NCBI GenBank assembly: GCA_001184205.1
Contig: LBMP01000008.1
Coordinates: forward strand, 1-64,000
DNA length: 64,000 nucleotides
Origin: Desulfocarbo indianensis
Lineage (GTDB): Bacteria > Desulfobacterota > Desulfarculia > Desulfarculales > Desulfarculaceae
Direction: 5' to 3'
In this document: positions 53,850 to 62,429 of the stretch, one piece after another
How positions within the stretch are numbered: the first letter of the stretch is position 1
Layout: each line of letters starts with the position of its first letter
Notes under the pieces: model-generated
Databases searched by the model: none
What the model saw: the letters and a program-made list of their open reading frames with translations, nothing else
Told to the model about the DNA's origin: nothing
Program-made: the position numbers and the translations under genes

Positions 53850-55127
53850 GTGAACGGCCTGAACAACACCATTGCGCACAACCTGGACCACAAGAGACCC
53901 CTGGCCTTGATCCTGTTGCTCACCTTGCTGGCGCGGCTGGCTTGGTTGGCCTACGCGCAACCGGTCCCGGTTTCGGACTTCGCGCAATACCTGGACCTGG
54001 CCCGCTCCATCCTGGAACACGGCCAGTACGGCTATCCCACCCCCACCGCCTTCCGCACGCCGGGCTATCCGGCCTATCTGGTGCCGTTTCTGGCGCTTCA
54101 CAACTCATGGGCGGCGGCCATGGCGGCCAACCTGGTTTTATCCCTGGCCGGCTGCCTGTTGGTTTTCGGCTTGACCCGCAGGCTGTTCCCGGATCACCCC
54201 CGGGCCGCCTTGGCCGGGGCATTGGTCTATGGCCTCAATCCCAATTTCATTATCTACACCGGCCTGCTGGCCTCGGAAAACCTATACGGGCCGCTCATGA
54301 TGGGCGCGCTGTACCTGGCCCTTGGCCGGCGCCGTCGCCTGGCCTCGGCCGCGCTGGCCGGCTTGCTTTTGGGCTGGGCCGGCCTCACCAGGGGCGAGGG
54401 GCTCATCCTGGCGGCGGTTCCCTTCTTTTTGTTCGCGCTTCAAGGGGCGCGCCGGCTCGAGCTGGATTGGCGGCGCGCCGGGGCCGCGCTGATTTTGTTC
54501 GTCGCCTGTCTGAGCGTGGTGCTGCCTTGGTGGTGGCGGAACCGGGTGGAGATCGGGCCGGGGGCCGGCCTGGTGACCCTGACCGGGGTGTTTCTCTACG
54601 AGGCCTACAACCCCAACGGCTACGGCTACAGCTGGCAACGGCAGGATTTGCCGGTGACCATGAACGAAGTGGAGCGCAATAAAAAAGGCGCCAGCCTGGC
54701 CTGGCAATACGTCAAGGAGCACCCCGAGCGCCTGCCCGCCAAGATCGCGCGCAGCACCTTTGACCTGTACCGGCCCACCTTCATGCCGGTCTACATGAGC
54801 ACCAGGAGCGAGAACAGGGGAGGGGCGGGAGGGTATCCGGCCAAGCCCCTGCCCGGCGTCTGGCTGGCCGAACAGGCCGTGCTCTGGGGCTATCTGGCCC
54901 TTTTGGCCCTGGCGCTGCCCGCCCTTTACGGCTGGCGCAAGTGGCCGGGGCGCGCGGTGTGGGTGGTGGCCGGGGTGGCGGGGCTCAACTGGCTGGTGTA
55001 CGGATTGGTTTTCTGGGGCATGGGGCGCTACAGGCTGCTGCCCGAGTTGCTTTTTTGCTGCCTGGCCGGAGTCACGCTGGCCCGCCTCTTCAACAAGCGC
55101 TTGGCTGGTGAACCTGATGCAAAATAA
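53850..55127 (+). CDS. GT39/ArnT-like membrane glycosyltransferase
   Basis: 425 aa, about ten hydrophobic segments. The first loop holds PVSDFAQYLDLARSILEHGQYGYPTPTAFRTPGYPAYL, with the acidic residues and TPGYP motif typical of PMT/ArnT-type (GT39, GT83) transferases that use lipid-linked sugars. A long periplasmic loop lies about 265-335. The GTG start at 53850 is used. It overlaps the following methyltransferase by up to 20 bases. The acceptor, protein or glycan, is unknown. Confidence 0.82.
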   Translation: MNGLNNTIAHNLDHKRPLALILLLTLLARLAWLAYAQPVPVSDFAQYLDLARSILEHGQYGYPTPTAFRTPGYPAYLVPFLALHNSWAAAMAANLVLSLAGCLLVFGLTRRLFPDHPRAALAGALVYGLNPNFIIYTGLLASENLYGPLMMGALYLALGRRRRLASAALAGLLLGWAGLTRGEGLILAAVPFFLFALQGARRLELDWRRAGAALILFVACLSVVLPWWWRNRVEIGPGAGLVTLTGVFLYEAYNPNGYGYSWQRQDLPVTMNEVERNKKGASLAWQYVKEHPERLPAKIARSTFDLYRPTFMPVYMSTRSENRGGAGGYPAKPLPGVWLAEQAVLWGYLALLALALPALYGWRKWPGRAVWVVAGVAGLNWLVYGLVFWGMGRYRLLPELLFCCLAGVTLARLFNKRLAGEPDAK

Positions 55128-55821
55128 AGGCTGCCAAACCGTCTTCGATGAGATAGCCCAGGATTACGACGCCCAGTTGGAGCAAGGGCTTTCCTTTTCC
55201 GGCGAGGGAAAGGACTACTATGCCGAGGGCAGGATCAAATACCTGCGCCGGACCCTGGACCGAATAGGCAAGGCGCCGAGTTCCGTCTTGGACTACGGCT
55301 GCGGCACCGGCACGGCGGCGCCCTTGTTGCAGTGCATCTTGGGGGCCCGGCGGGTGGTGGGGGTGGACCCTTCCAGGCGTTCCATCGAAGAAGCGCGGAA
55401 GCGCTGCGCCGGACCCGGCATCGCGTTTCAAGCGCTGGATTCCTTTCGGCCGGCGGGGGAGCACGACCTGGTGTTCACCAACGGCGTATTCCATCACGTG
55501 GCGCCGGGGCAGAGGCAGCAGGTTCTGGCCTGCATCCGGGCCGCCCTGCGTCCCGGCGGCCTCATGGTGATATGGGAGAACAATATCTGGAATCCGGGAA
55601 CCAGGCTTTTGATGCGCCGGCTGCCCTTTGACCGCGACGCCGTTCCCCTGTCTTCGCTGGAGGCCCGCAAGATGCTGCGCCTGGCGGGCTTCGAGATCAT
55701 CAAGACGAACTACCTGTTCGTTTTCGTGCGCGCCTTGCGCTTCTTGCGTCGTTTGGAATACCCCTTGTCGGTCTTGCCCCTGGGCGCTCAATACCAGATA
55801 GTGGCCCAGCTTCCCGATTAG
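55108..55821 (+). CDS. SAM-dependent class I methyltransferase
   Basis: 237 aa. SAM motif I VLDYGCGTGTAAPLL, motif II VVGVDPS and the GEHDLVFTNGVFHHV segment (motif post II) fit the Methyltransf_11/25 fold. The C-terminal third (ENNIWNPGTRLLMRRLPFDRDAVPL) resembles enzymes acting on lipid or glycan substrates. The start overlaps the GT39-like gene (GTG 55108 or ATG 55117), so translation is coupled. It probably modifies the sugar or lipid made by the cluster (inference). Confidence 0.88.
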   Translation: MNLMQNKGCQTVFDEIAQDYDAQLEQGLSFSGEGKDYYAEGRIKYLRRTLDRIGKAPSSVLDYGCGTGTAAPLLQCILGARRVVGVDPSRRSIEEARKRCAGPGIAFQALDSFRPAGEHDLVFTNGVFHHVAPGQRQQVLACIRAALRPGGLMVIWENNIWNPGTRLLMRRLPFDRDAVPLSSLEARKMLRLAGFEIIKTNYLFVFVRALRFLRRLEYPLSVLPLGAQYQIVAQLPD

Positions 55822-56010
55822 GTTCAAAGCCGCTGAGTGAGATTCAGTTTTTACCGAAAACTCCGGAACGAACGGCAAGCGGCGTGCCGGTCCGGCAAGG
55901 CGGCCCGGGTTTTAGGGGCCTTGGCGGTTTCCTGAAAACCGGCGGCGCGACTGGCCGGGGCGCGCCGGACGGCCGGCGGGATGGACGGCTTATTTTCCCC
56001 AAAAAGGAAG

Positions 56011-56050
56011 CTCCCGAAATTGCCTCAAAAACAGTGAGCAATTTCGAGAG
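56011..56050 (-). terminator. Rho-independent terminator of tRNA-His
   Basis: On the minus strand a 13-bp stem (56038-56050 with 56011-56023, including one wobble) with a 14-nt loop is followed by CTTCCTTTTT. It lies 12 bases after the tRNA. Confidence 0.85.
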
Positions 56051-56061
56051 GTTGAAATCTT

Positions 56062-56140
56062 TGGGGTGGCTAGAGGGACTTGAACCCTCGGCCTCCAGGG
56101 CCACAACCTGGCGCTCTAACCAAACTGAGCTATAGCCACC
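56062..56140 (-). tRNA. tRNA-His, anticodon GTG
   Basis: 79 nt including G-1 and encoded CCA. The anticodon loop TTGTGGC gives GTG (complement at 56102-56104). The extra G-1 pairs with C73, the identity mark of histidine tRNAs; acceptor GTGGCTA/TAGCCAC is perfect. Confidence 0.97.
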
Positions 56141-56198
56141 GTATCGGCAATCGGCCACCAGGCCCCTCTGGGCGCCCAAGCCGCCGGAATGGAATGGA

Positions 56199-56227
56199 TT
56201 TATAACAGAGGGCCCCGCCACTGGCAA
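56199..56227 (-). promoter_or_regulatory. Sigma-70 promoter for tRNA-His
   Basis: On the minus strand TTGCCA (56222-56227), 17-bp spacer, TATAAA (56199-56204): 5/6 and 5/6 to consensus. Predicted start about 50 bases before the tRNA. Confidence 0.7.
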
Positions 56228-56409
56228 GTGTTTTCCCTGGGCCCGCGGCCCAACTTGACACCCTGGCGGCCCTCCACTACGATTGCTCTCATGCGGGCTA
56301 GGAGCCCGCTTTGGTTTGGGGCCGGCCGCCTGCCCAGGCGGTTGCGAGCAGCGGCCCCGGACGGGGTCGGCCCAAGGCTTCATCCCGTTTATTAACTAAA
56401 GGGGGACTC

Positions 56410-58293
56410 TTGAAGTTAATAGAAACGTTCAAGACGCGGACCCGCCACCCCATGCGGCCGCGCTCCTCGGACATCATTCAGCGCCTGTTCGCCGACTTCC
56501 GGGATTACGGCTCGCCCGGCGATTCCTTGATCGTGGGCGAGGGGCACCTGGAAGAGCGGCGGGTCTACGTGGTGGCCCAGCAAAAGCCCAAGCCGGAGGA
56601 CTTCCGCACTCCGGAAGACGTGGCCCGCCTCAACTGGGGCATGCTGAACGCGGACGAGCACTCCAAGGTGCTGGGGCTCCTGCGCCAGCTCAAGGAAACC
56701 GGCCCCCACGAGGAGTCCTTGCTGCTTTCCCTGGTGGACACCTACGGCGCGGACATCTCCATGTATTCGGCCCAGCGCTTGCAAGCCTTTTTCATCGCGC
56801 ATCTGATCCAGGCCTATCTCACGGTGCCCATCCGCTCCATCAGTATAGTGCTGGGCGAGGGCGGCTCGGGCGGGGCTTTAGCCTTGCAGGTGGCCGACCG
56901 CCGGGCGGCCATGGAAGACGCCATGTACGCCACCGCGCCCCCCGAATCCCTGGCGGCCATCATTTTCCGCGATCCCGGCCGCATCGAGGACGCGCTCACC
57001 ATCAGCAAGGGCACCTCGCGCCACCTCAGGCATTACGGAGTGATCGACTCCATCATCCCCCAGACCAAGAAAGTAAACGACGCCGAGCAGATGACCCGCC
57101 ACATCCGGGAATACCTGGAGCGCGCCGCCAAGGAGCTGTTCCGCAAGCGCCTGGACAAGCTCATGCTCCAGCGCCGGGAAACCGCCGACGAGATAGGCGT
57201 CATGCACCGGGGCCGCTTCTACAACCTCAAGCGCTTCATCGAGCGCCCCATCAAGCAACTGCAAAAGCCTCCCCAGGACATCAAGGTGATCACCGCGCTT
57301 TCCGGCGGCGTGCACGTGTCGGACAACTACGGCGTGGCCCGCGACCTGGAGCCCGGCCAGAACTACGTGCGCTGCGGCGAGGAGCGCCTGCGCTCCACCG
57401 GGCCGGGCTGCGGCGCCATGATTCCCCTGGATGAATACCTGGCCAACCATCAGGTGTGCCCAAGCTGCGGCAAGCGCCACGTGCTGGACGCGGCCGGCTG
57501 GATCAACGCCCTGGCCGATCAGAGCACCTTTCACGAGCTTTTCCGCAACATCACGGTGCACGACTGCCTGTCCGGCGACGACATCCACGACTATTACAAG
57601 GACTTCCTGGCCAAGCAGAAAAAACGCACCACCTTCACCGAGTCCCTGGTGACCGCCACCGCCACCATTCACGGCTATCCCGCGGTGCTGGCCATCAGCG
57701 AGTTCAGCTTCGCCGGCGGCTCCATGGGCGTGGTGTTCGGCGAGAAATTCCGCCTGGCCGTGGTCTACGCCCTGCGCAAGGGCTTTCCCCTGGTCAGCGT
57801 GTGCTGCTCCGGCGGGGCCCGGCTCTATGAGGGCATCGTCTCCCTGATGCAGATGACCAAAACCGTGGCCGCGGTGCAAAAGCTGAAAGAGGCGGGCCTG
57901 CCCTTCATATCCATTCTGGCCGACCCCTCCACCGGCGGGGCCATCGCCTCCTACGCGGCCCTGGGCGACGTCTGCCTGGCCGAGCCCGAGGCCATGGTCA
58001 TCTTCACCGGCCCCAGGGTCATGGAATCGCGCGGCTTCGAGGTGAACGAGGAAATGGTGCGCTCGGATTCTTTATTGGAGGTATCCGGCCGCGCCCTTTT
58101 GGACCGGGATTATTTCGGCGATATCCGGGGCATCCAGGAGGTGGTGCAGCGCAAGGACATGCGGCGGGCGGTGGCGCGCTATCTGGAGTTCTACGCCCGC
58201 ACCCGTCAGGGCTCCAAGCCGCCCAAGGGGCAAAAGCTATATCAACGCCGCAACAAGCCGGAAGAGGCGGTCAGCGAAAATGGCGGAGCCTGA
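56410..58293 (+). CDS. Fused acetyl-CoA carboxyltransferase, AccA-like then AccD-like
   Basis: 627 aa from TTG 56410 (GGGGG 4 bases upstream). Residues about 1-260 match AccA: RTRHPMRP, VYVVAQQKP, LSLVDTYGA, LGEGGSGGALALQVADR, YATAPPESLAAIIFRD. Residues about 320-610 match AccD: a zinc region, TFHELFRNI, ITVHDCLSGDDIHDYY, ISEFSFAGGSMGVVFGEK, VSVCCSGGARLYEGI and the STGGAIASYAALGD oxyanion loop. Order alpha-beta is the reverse of actinobacterial fusions. The zinc finger has Cys334-x15-Cys350-x2-Cys353, but the usual first Cys (331) is Gly; a Cys at 322 may substitute. It transfers carboxyl from biotin to acetyl-CoA for fatty acid synthesis. DUF3786 overlaps its 3' end. Confidence 0.88.
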   Translation: MKLIETFKTRTRHPMRPRSSDIIQRLFADFRDYGSPGDSLIVGEGHLEERRVYVVAQQKPKPEDFRTPEDVARLNWGMLNADEHSKVLGLLRQLKETGPHEESLLLSLVDTYGADISMYSAQRLQAFFIAHLIQAYLTVPIRSISIVLGEGGSGGALALQVADRRAAMEDAMYATAPPESLAAIIFRDPGRIEDALTISKGTSRHLRHYGVIDSIIPQTKKVNDAEQMTRHIREYLERAAKELFRKRLDKLMLQRRETADEIGVMHRGRFYNLKRFIERPIKQLQKPPQDIKVITALSGGVHVSDNYGVARDLEPGQNYVRCGEERLRSTGPGCGAMIPLDEYLANHQVCPSCGKRHVLDAAGWINALADQSTFHELFRNITVHDCLSGDDIHDYYKDFLAKQKKRTTFTESLVTATATIHGYPAVLAISEFSFAGGSMGVVFGEKFRLAVVYALRKGFPLVSVCCSGGARLYEGIVSLMQMTKTVAAVQKLKEAGLPFISILADPSTGGAIASYAALGDVCLAEPEAMVIFTGPRVMESRGFEVNEEMVRSDSLLEVSGRALLDRDYFGDIRGIQEVVQRKDMRRAVARYLEFYARTRQGSKPPKGQKLYQRRNKPEEAVSENGGA

Positions 58294-58912
58294 TCTCAAC
58301 CTGGGCCAGCTTTACCGCTGGGCGGATCAATTGCCCGCCGCGCTGTGGGAAGACCTGCGCGCCCGAGAGCCTCAGGAGGCGACCGCGGCCACGGGCGCGC
58401 AATATGACGCGGGCGTCTACCGCCTGACCCTGCTGGCCAGGCAATACCTGATCGATCCGGACCGGGCCGCCATCGTGGAGGCCGGGCGTCCGGAACATAG
58501 GGTGAGCTACGACAGCGGGGTGGTGCTGGTGACCACCCTGGCCAAATCCCAGGGCGTGCCGCCCAGCGGCGAACTGGCCACGCCCTCGGAACTGCCCGGC
58601 GGCCGCCTGTTCTACACCGGCCCCCACGAATTGCCCGTGAAACCCCTGCTCAAGCGCTTTGGCCGCTCTCTCGCCGACCTGATAGCGCGGGGCCAGGCCC
58701 TGGGCGGCCGCCAGGTGGAGGCCGGCGCGGACCTGGCCATGCTCATACCCGGCCTGCCCCAGGTGCCCCTTTGGGTGCTATTATGGGCCGGGGACGAGGA
58801 GTTCCAGCCGCGGGCGGTGATCGGCATTGACCAGCGGGCCCATTATCACCTGGCGGTGGACGCCATCCTGGCCATTTGCAATGTTTTGGTGAGACGCCTT
58901 ACAAAGGACTGA
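58280..58912 (+). CDS. DUF3786-domain protein
   Basis: 210 aa. The DUF3786 pattern is clear: YRWADQLPAALWEDLRARE, YRLTLLARQYLIDPD, PSELPGGRLFYTGPHELPVKPLLKRFG, LMLIPGLPQ-type VPLWVLLWAGDEEFQPRAVIGIDQRAHYHL. Function is unknown; DUF3786 occurs mostly in anaerobes, often near corrinoid or redox enzymes. It overlaps the carboxyltransferase gene by 14 bases, which argues for coupled expression and a link with lipid metabolism here. Confidence 0.85.
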   Translation: MAEPDLNLGQLYRWADQLPAALWEDLRAREPQEATAATGAQYDAGVYRLTLLARQYLIDPDRAAIVEAGRPEHRVSYDSGVVLVTTLAKSQGVPPSGELATPSELPGGRLFYTGPHELPVKPLLKRFGRSLADLIARGQALGGRQVEAGADLAMLIPGLPQVPLWVLLWAGDEEFQPRAVIGIDQRAHYHLAVDAILAICNVLVRRLTKD

Positions 58913-58917
58913 AGCAC

Positions 58918-59259
58918 ATGGGCGAGGGAACCGGAGCGTGCGGCATCAACTGCCAGGTCTGCGGTTTGTTCCGCCAGGGCAAGTGCGGGCCCTGCGCCTC
59001 CGGTCTGGAGCCGGAGGCCGACAAGAAGCTGGCCGTGCAGTTGGGCCTCCTGGGCAACACCTGTCCCATCCTGCAATGCGCCAGGGACCGCAAGATCGCC
59101 TATTGCTCGGCCGATTGCCCGGATTATCCCTGCAAGCGCTTGCAGGCCGGGCCCTATCCCTTCAGCCAGGGATACCTGGAAATGCAGTTCCGCCGGCGCG
59201 GCCAGCCGGGCCGGGGTTCGCTGCCCTCCGGGCCGCCGCCGGGCAGCAAGCCCCACTAA
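58918..59259 (+). CDS. Cys-rich DUF3795-like protein
   Basis: 113 aa with ten Cys. The N-terminus GACGINCQVCGLFRQGKCGPCASG matches the DUF3795 start, and CPILQCARDRKIAYCSADCPDYPCKRL the second Cys block. Such proteins probably bind zinc or an Fe-S cluster. AAGGA lies 10 bases before the ATG at 58918, which starts 5 bases after the DUF3786 stop; the three genes form one transcript. Confidence 0.75.
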   Translation: MGEGTGACGINCQVCGLFRQGKCGPCASGLEPEADKKLAVQLGLLGNTCPILQCARDRKIAYCSADCPDYPCKRLQAGPYPFSQGYLEMQFRRRGQPGRGSLPSGPPPGSKPH

Positions 59260-59269
59260 AGGCTTAGGC

Positions 59270-59297
59270 TTGGCAGGATGGGGGGCGTGTGTTAAGT
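59270..59297 (+). promoter_or_regulatory. Possible promoter for tRNA-Arg
   Basis: TTGGCA (59270-59275), 16-bp spacer, TTAAGT (59292-59297). The -10 is weak (3 of 6). Confidence 0.35.
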
Positions 59298-59320
59298 TTG
59301 CAAGCCGTCTGGAACAACAC

Positions 59321-59397
59321 GCCCTCGTAGCTCAGATGGATAGAGCGACGGCCTCCTAAGCCGTAGGCCTCCGGTTCGAATCCGGACGAGGGTACCA
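59321..59397 (+). tRNA. tRNA-Arg, anticodon CCT
   Basis: 77 nt with encoded CCA. The anticodon loop CTCCTAA gives CCT (59355-59357), reading AGG. Acceptor GCCCTCG/CGAGGGT closes with a G1-U72 wobble. No attachment-site repeat is seen downstream. Confidence 0.97.
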
Positions 59398-59833
59398 TAA
59401 TCTCAAGGGGTTGGGTTTCGCAGGAGACCTGGCCCTTTTCGTTTGGTTGGGTATGGTTGGAGCCCAAGCCAATAAAAGCCGGCCATGCCGCCGTTGTTAG
59501 CGCAAAGGGACGAGACCTTTGCATTAACAACTCCCAACCTACCGGGCGCGCATTAACACTCGGCCAAAGCATAGACAAAGGCTGACTGGTTTACTTGAAA
59601 CGTGTTCCTCTCAGACGGTCATGTCCTGCGGTCCGGGCTTATCTCCTTAATTTATTACCATTTTCTGCCACCAGGGCCCGCGGCAGCGTCACGGTAAGCA
59701 GACCTCATATAACCTAATGTAATTAACTATCATTTTAAATGGTTAGCATTTTAGGGGCGATTATGGTTGAGCCCTTAAGCCGGGGATGCTAGCATCACCG
59801 GCAAAGCCGCAGTTCATCTGGGAGGAAGTTGCC
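59398..59833. other. Intergenic region after tRNA-Arg
   Basis: 436 bp, with a weak hairpin (59405-59443) that may terminate the tRNA, an AT-rich zone (59640-59760) and a palindrome at 59779-59802. No integrase or duplicated tRNA end. Confidence 0.5.
59779..59802. promoter_or_regulatory. 24-bp palindrome before the SGNH gene
   Basis: GCCGG ... CCGGC arms (59779-59783 and 59798-59802) enclose the perfect 12-bp palindrome GATGCTAGCATC (59785-59796). It lies 32 bases before the start codon and could be an operator or an mRNA hairpin. Confidence 0.45.
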
Positions 59834-60943
59834 ATGCTCAAGCGACTGGACGGCTGGGTTGGTTCTTTTCTGATAATCCTTTTCGCTATCGCCCTCTTGT
59901 TCGCCGCCGTGGAAGGCGCGGCCAGCATCTGGCTGTTGGCCAGCCGGGCGCGGCCCGCCGGCGAACTGGCCGAGCGCGTGCACACCAAATACGACAAGCT
60001 TCTGGGCTGGGCCAACGTGCCCAATTCGCACCACCCCGATATGTACGGGCCGGGCGTGGCCCTGACCATCAATTCCCAAGGCTTGCGGGCCGAGCGCGAT
60101 TACGCGGAGCAGCCGCCGGAGGGCAAGGTTAGGGTGGTCTGCTCGGGCGATTCCTTCACCATGGGCTACGGCGTGGCCGACCGGGAAACCTGGCCGGCCC
60201 AGCTGGAAGCCATGCATCCCCGCTTGCAGACGGTGAACATGGGCCAGGGCGGCTACGGGCTGGACCAAACCTATCTGTGGTACCGCCGCGACGGAGGCCG
60301 CCTGGGACACTCCATCCACCTCAAGGCCTTCATCACGCCCGATATCCAACGCATGAGCTTCGACGCGTTCATGGGCTATCCCAAGCCCTGGCTGGCCCTG
60401 GAAAACGGCCAACTGATCGAGCGCAACGTGCCGGTGCCCGGCCTGCCCTACCTGGCCCCCATCCTGGTGCGCTACCGCCACGCCATCGCCGAGCTGCGCA
60501 TCATACAGCTTCTGGCCGGGGCGGTGCCCAGCACCTTCAAGCAGGGGCAGCCCACGCCGGTGATGCCGCTCCTGGGCAATGAGGTGGCCCAGGTGGCCCA
60601 TCATTGCCTGGTGGATTTGAAGCGCCGGGCCGAGCAGGAGGGCGCGGTCTTCGCCGCGGTGTGGCTGCCCATGAAGCGCGAGCACACCAATGATAGCTGG
60701 GATGGCTTCCGGGCCGCCCTAAAGGAAAAGCTGGCCTCCCAGGGGGTGCCGGTGATCGATCTGGTGGAGGCCTTTCGCCAGCGGGTGCCGCCCGGCGAGG
60801 TGGAAGCGCTGTTCATCTCCGGTGAGAACCTGCACTACACCGGGGCCGAGGGGCATTTCACCGCCGGCGGCAATCAGTTTTTCGCGGAGCTTATCCTGGA
60901 ACACCTGCTGGCCCTGGAGCCCGCGTCCAGCCTGCTTAATTGA
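59834..60943 (+). CDS. Membrane-anchored SGNH/GDSL-like hydrolase
   Basis: 369 aa. One N-terminal TM (about 12-36) anchors a periplasmic domain. The GDS motif VVCSGDSFTMGYG (about 100-112) is block I with nucleophile Ser; a GQGGYGLDQ segment and the late HYTGAEGHFTAGG (block V-like, catalytic His) complete an SGNH fold. Such anchored SGNH proteins acetylate or deacetylate surface polysaccharides (AlgX/AlgJ-like) or hydrolyse esters. GGAGGAAG lies 5 bases before the ATG. Convergent with livF. Confidence 0.85.
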   Translation: MLKRLDGWVGSFLIILFAIALLFAAVEGAASIWLLASRARPAGELAERVHTKYDKLLGWANVPNSHHPDMYGPGVALTINSQGLRAERDYAEQPPEGKVRVVCSGDSFTMGYGVADRETWPAQLEAMHPRLQTVNMGQGGYGLDQTYLWYRRDGGRLGHSIHLKAFITPDIQRMSFDAFMGYPKPWLALENGQLIERNVPVPGLPYLAPILVRYRHAIAELRIIQLLAGAVPSTFKQGQPTPVMPLLGNEVAQVAHHCLVDLKRRAEQEGAVFAAVWLPMKREHTNDSWDGFRAALKEKLASQGVPVIDLVEAFRQRVPPGEVEALFISGENLHYTGAEGHFTAGGNQFFAELILEHLLALEPASSLLN

Positions 60944-60947
60944 CGGG

Positions 60948-61658
60948 CTAGCCTCCCAGGTAGGCCTTTTTCACCTGGGGGTCTTCCATGAGCTGGGCGG
61001 TGGAGCCTTGGGCGGCGATAAGGCCGTTCTCCAGGAGATAGGCCCGCTGGGCGAATTTCAGGGCCAGGCGGGCGTTCTGCTCCACCAGTAGAATGGCGGT
61101 GCCTTCCTGGTTGATTTCCTTCAAGGCGTCGAATACCCGCAGCATGAGCAGTGGCGCCAGGCCCATGGAGGGCTCGTCCAGGAGCATCAGCTTGCGGCCG
61201 CTCATGAAGGCCCGGGCCACGGCCAGCATCTGCTGCTCGCCGCCGCTCAGGGTGGCGGACTTTTGCTCGCGGCGCTCTTCCAGGCGGGGGAATATGGCGA
61301 ACACCCGTTTGAGGTCGCGGGCCACGCCCTCGGCGTCCTTGCGGGCGAAACAGGCCAGCTTCAGGTTTTCGGTGACCGTGAGGTTGCCGAAAAGCCGGCG
61401 GCCCTCGGGCACGTGGCTGATGCCCAGTTGGCTCACCACCTTGTCGGCCGGGTGATCCAAGAGGTTCTGGCCCTGGAAGCTGAGCCGGCTGCCCGGCTCC
61501 ACCGGCACCAGGCGGCTGATGGCGCGCAGGGTGGTGCTCTTACCAGCGCCGTTGGCCCCGATGATGGTCACGATCTCGCCCTGGTTCACGCTGAAATCAA
61601 TGCCGTGCAGGGCCTTGATCTTGCCGTAGCTGACTTGCAGGCTCTCCACTTTCAGCAT
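60948..61658 (-). CDS. livF: Branched-chain amino acid ABC transporter ATPase LivF
   Basis: 236 aa. Walker A GANGAGKST, signature LSGGEQQMLAVARAF, Walker B LMLLDEPSMGLAP, and the LivF start KVESLQVSYGKIKALHGI. It powers uptake of Leu/Ile/Val or similar amino acids with LivG, LivH and LivM. Its ATG overlaps the LivG stop by 1 base (TGATG). Confidence 0.95.
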   Translation of the reverse strand: MLKVESLQVSYGKIKALHGIDFSVNQGEIVTIIGANGAGKSTTLRAISRLVPVEPGSRLSFQGQNLLDHPADKVVSQLGISHVPEGRRLFGNLTVTENLKLACFARKDAEGVARDLKRVFAIFPRLEERREQKSATLSGGEQQMLAVARAFMSGRKLMLLDEPSMGLAPLLMLRVFDALKEINQEGTAILLVEQNARLALKFAQRAYLLENGLIAAQGSTAQLMEDPQVKKAYLGG

Positions 61659-62428
61659 CAGGCCACCTTTTCCTCGCCCAGGTAAGCCTCGATCACCTTG
61701 GGGTCGTTTTGGATCTCCTCCGGCGTGCCCCTGGCGATGACCTCGCCGAACACCAGGCATTGCAGGCGCTGGCACAGCTCCATCACGAACTTTAGCCGGT
61801 GCTCGATGATGAAGATGGCCAGGCCCAACTCCCGGTGCACCCGCTTGATGATGGCGATGATCTGGTCCAGCTCCTCCGGCGTCATGCCCACGGTGGGCTC
61901 GTCCAAGAACAGCACCTTGGGCTCCAGGGCCAGGGCCCTGGCCATCTCCACCCGGCGTTGGGCGCCGTAGGGCAGGTTGATCACCACCTGGTCGGCCAGG
62001 TGGCTGAGCCCCAGCATGGCGATAAGCTCCCTGGCCTTTTTTTCGGCCGCGGCCTCCTGCCGCCAGCGGCGCGGCGTGCCCCAAAAGGCTCCCCACATGC
62101 CGTAATCCAGGCGGGAATAGCGGGCCAGCATCACGTGCTCCAGCACGGTCATGTGCCGCCAGAGGCGCAGATCCTGGAAGGTGCGCCCCAGGCCGCGCGA
62201 GGCGATCTCGTGGGGCCGCAGGCCGGTGATGTCCTCGCCGTTCAAAACGACGCGGCCCTGGTCCGGCGCGTAGATACCGGTGATGAGATTGAAGATGGTG
62301 GTCTTGCCCGCGCCGTTGGGCCCGATGAGCCCCACGATTTGGCCCGGCGAAATGCTGAGGTCGTAGTTGCGCACCGCGGTGAGCCCGCCGAAGCTGTGGG
62401 TCATGTTTTCCACCGTGAGCAGCGCCAT
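61658..62428 (-). CDS. livG: Branched-chain amino acid ABC transporter ATPase LivG
   Basis: 256 aa. Walker A GPNGAGKTT, the LivG signature LPYGAQRRVEMARAL, Walker B VLFLDEPTVGMTP and the RTFQDLRLWRHMTVLEHVMLA insertion typical of LivG. It pairs with LivF as the ATPase heterodimer. One base separates it from the livM stop. Confidence 0.95.
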   Translation of the reverse strand: MALLTVENMTHSFGGLTAVRNYDLSISPGQIVGLIGPNGAGKTTIFNLITGIYAPDQGRVVLNGEDITGLRPHEIASRGLGRTFQDLRLWRHMTVLEHVMLARYSRLDYGMWGAFWGTPRRWRQEAAAEKKARELIAMLGLSHLADQVVINLPYGAQRRVEMARALALEPKVLFLDEPTVGMTPEELDQIIAIIKRVHRELGLAIFIIEHRLKFVMELCQRLQCLVFGEVIARGTPEEIQNDPKVIEAYLGEEKVA

Positions 62429-62429
62429 G

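Noticed and set aside
59321-59833. tRNA-Arg as an integration site of a mobile element
   Set aside because: No integrase and no repeat of the tRNA 3' end downstream; the following genes are ordinary chromosomal ones.
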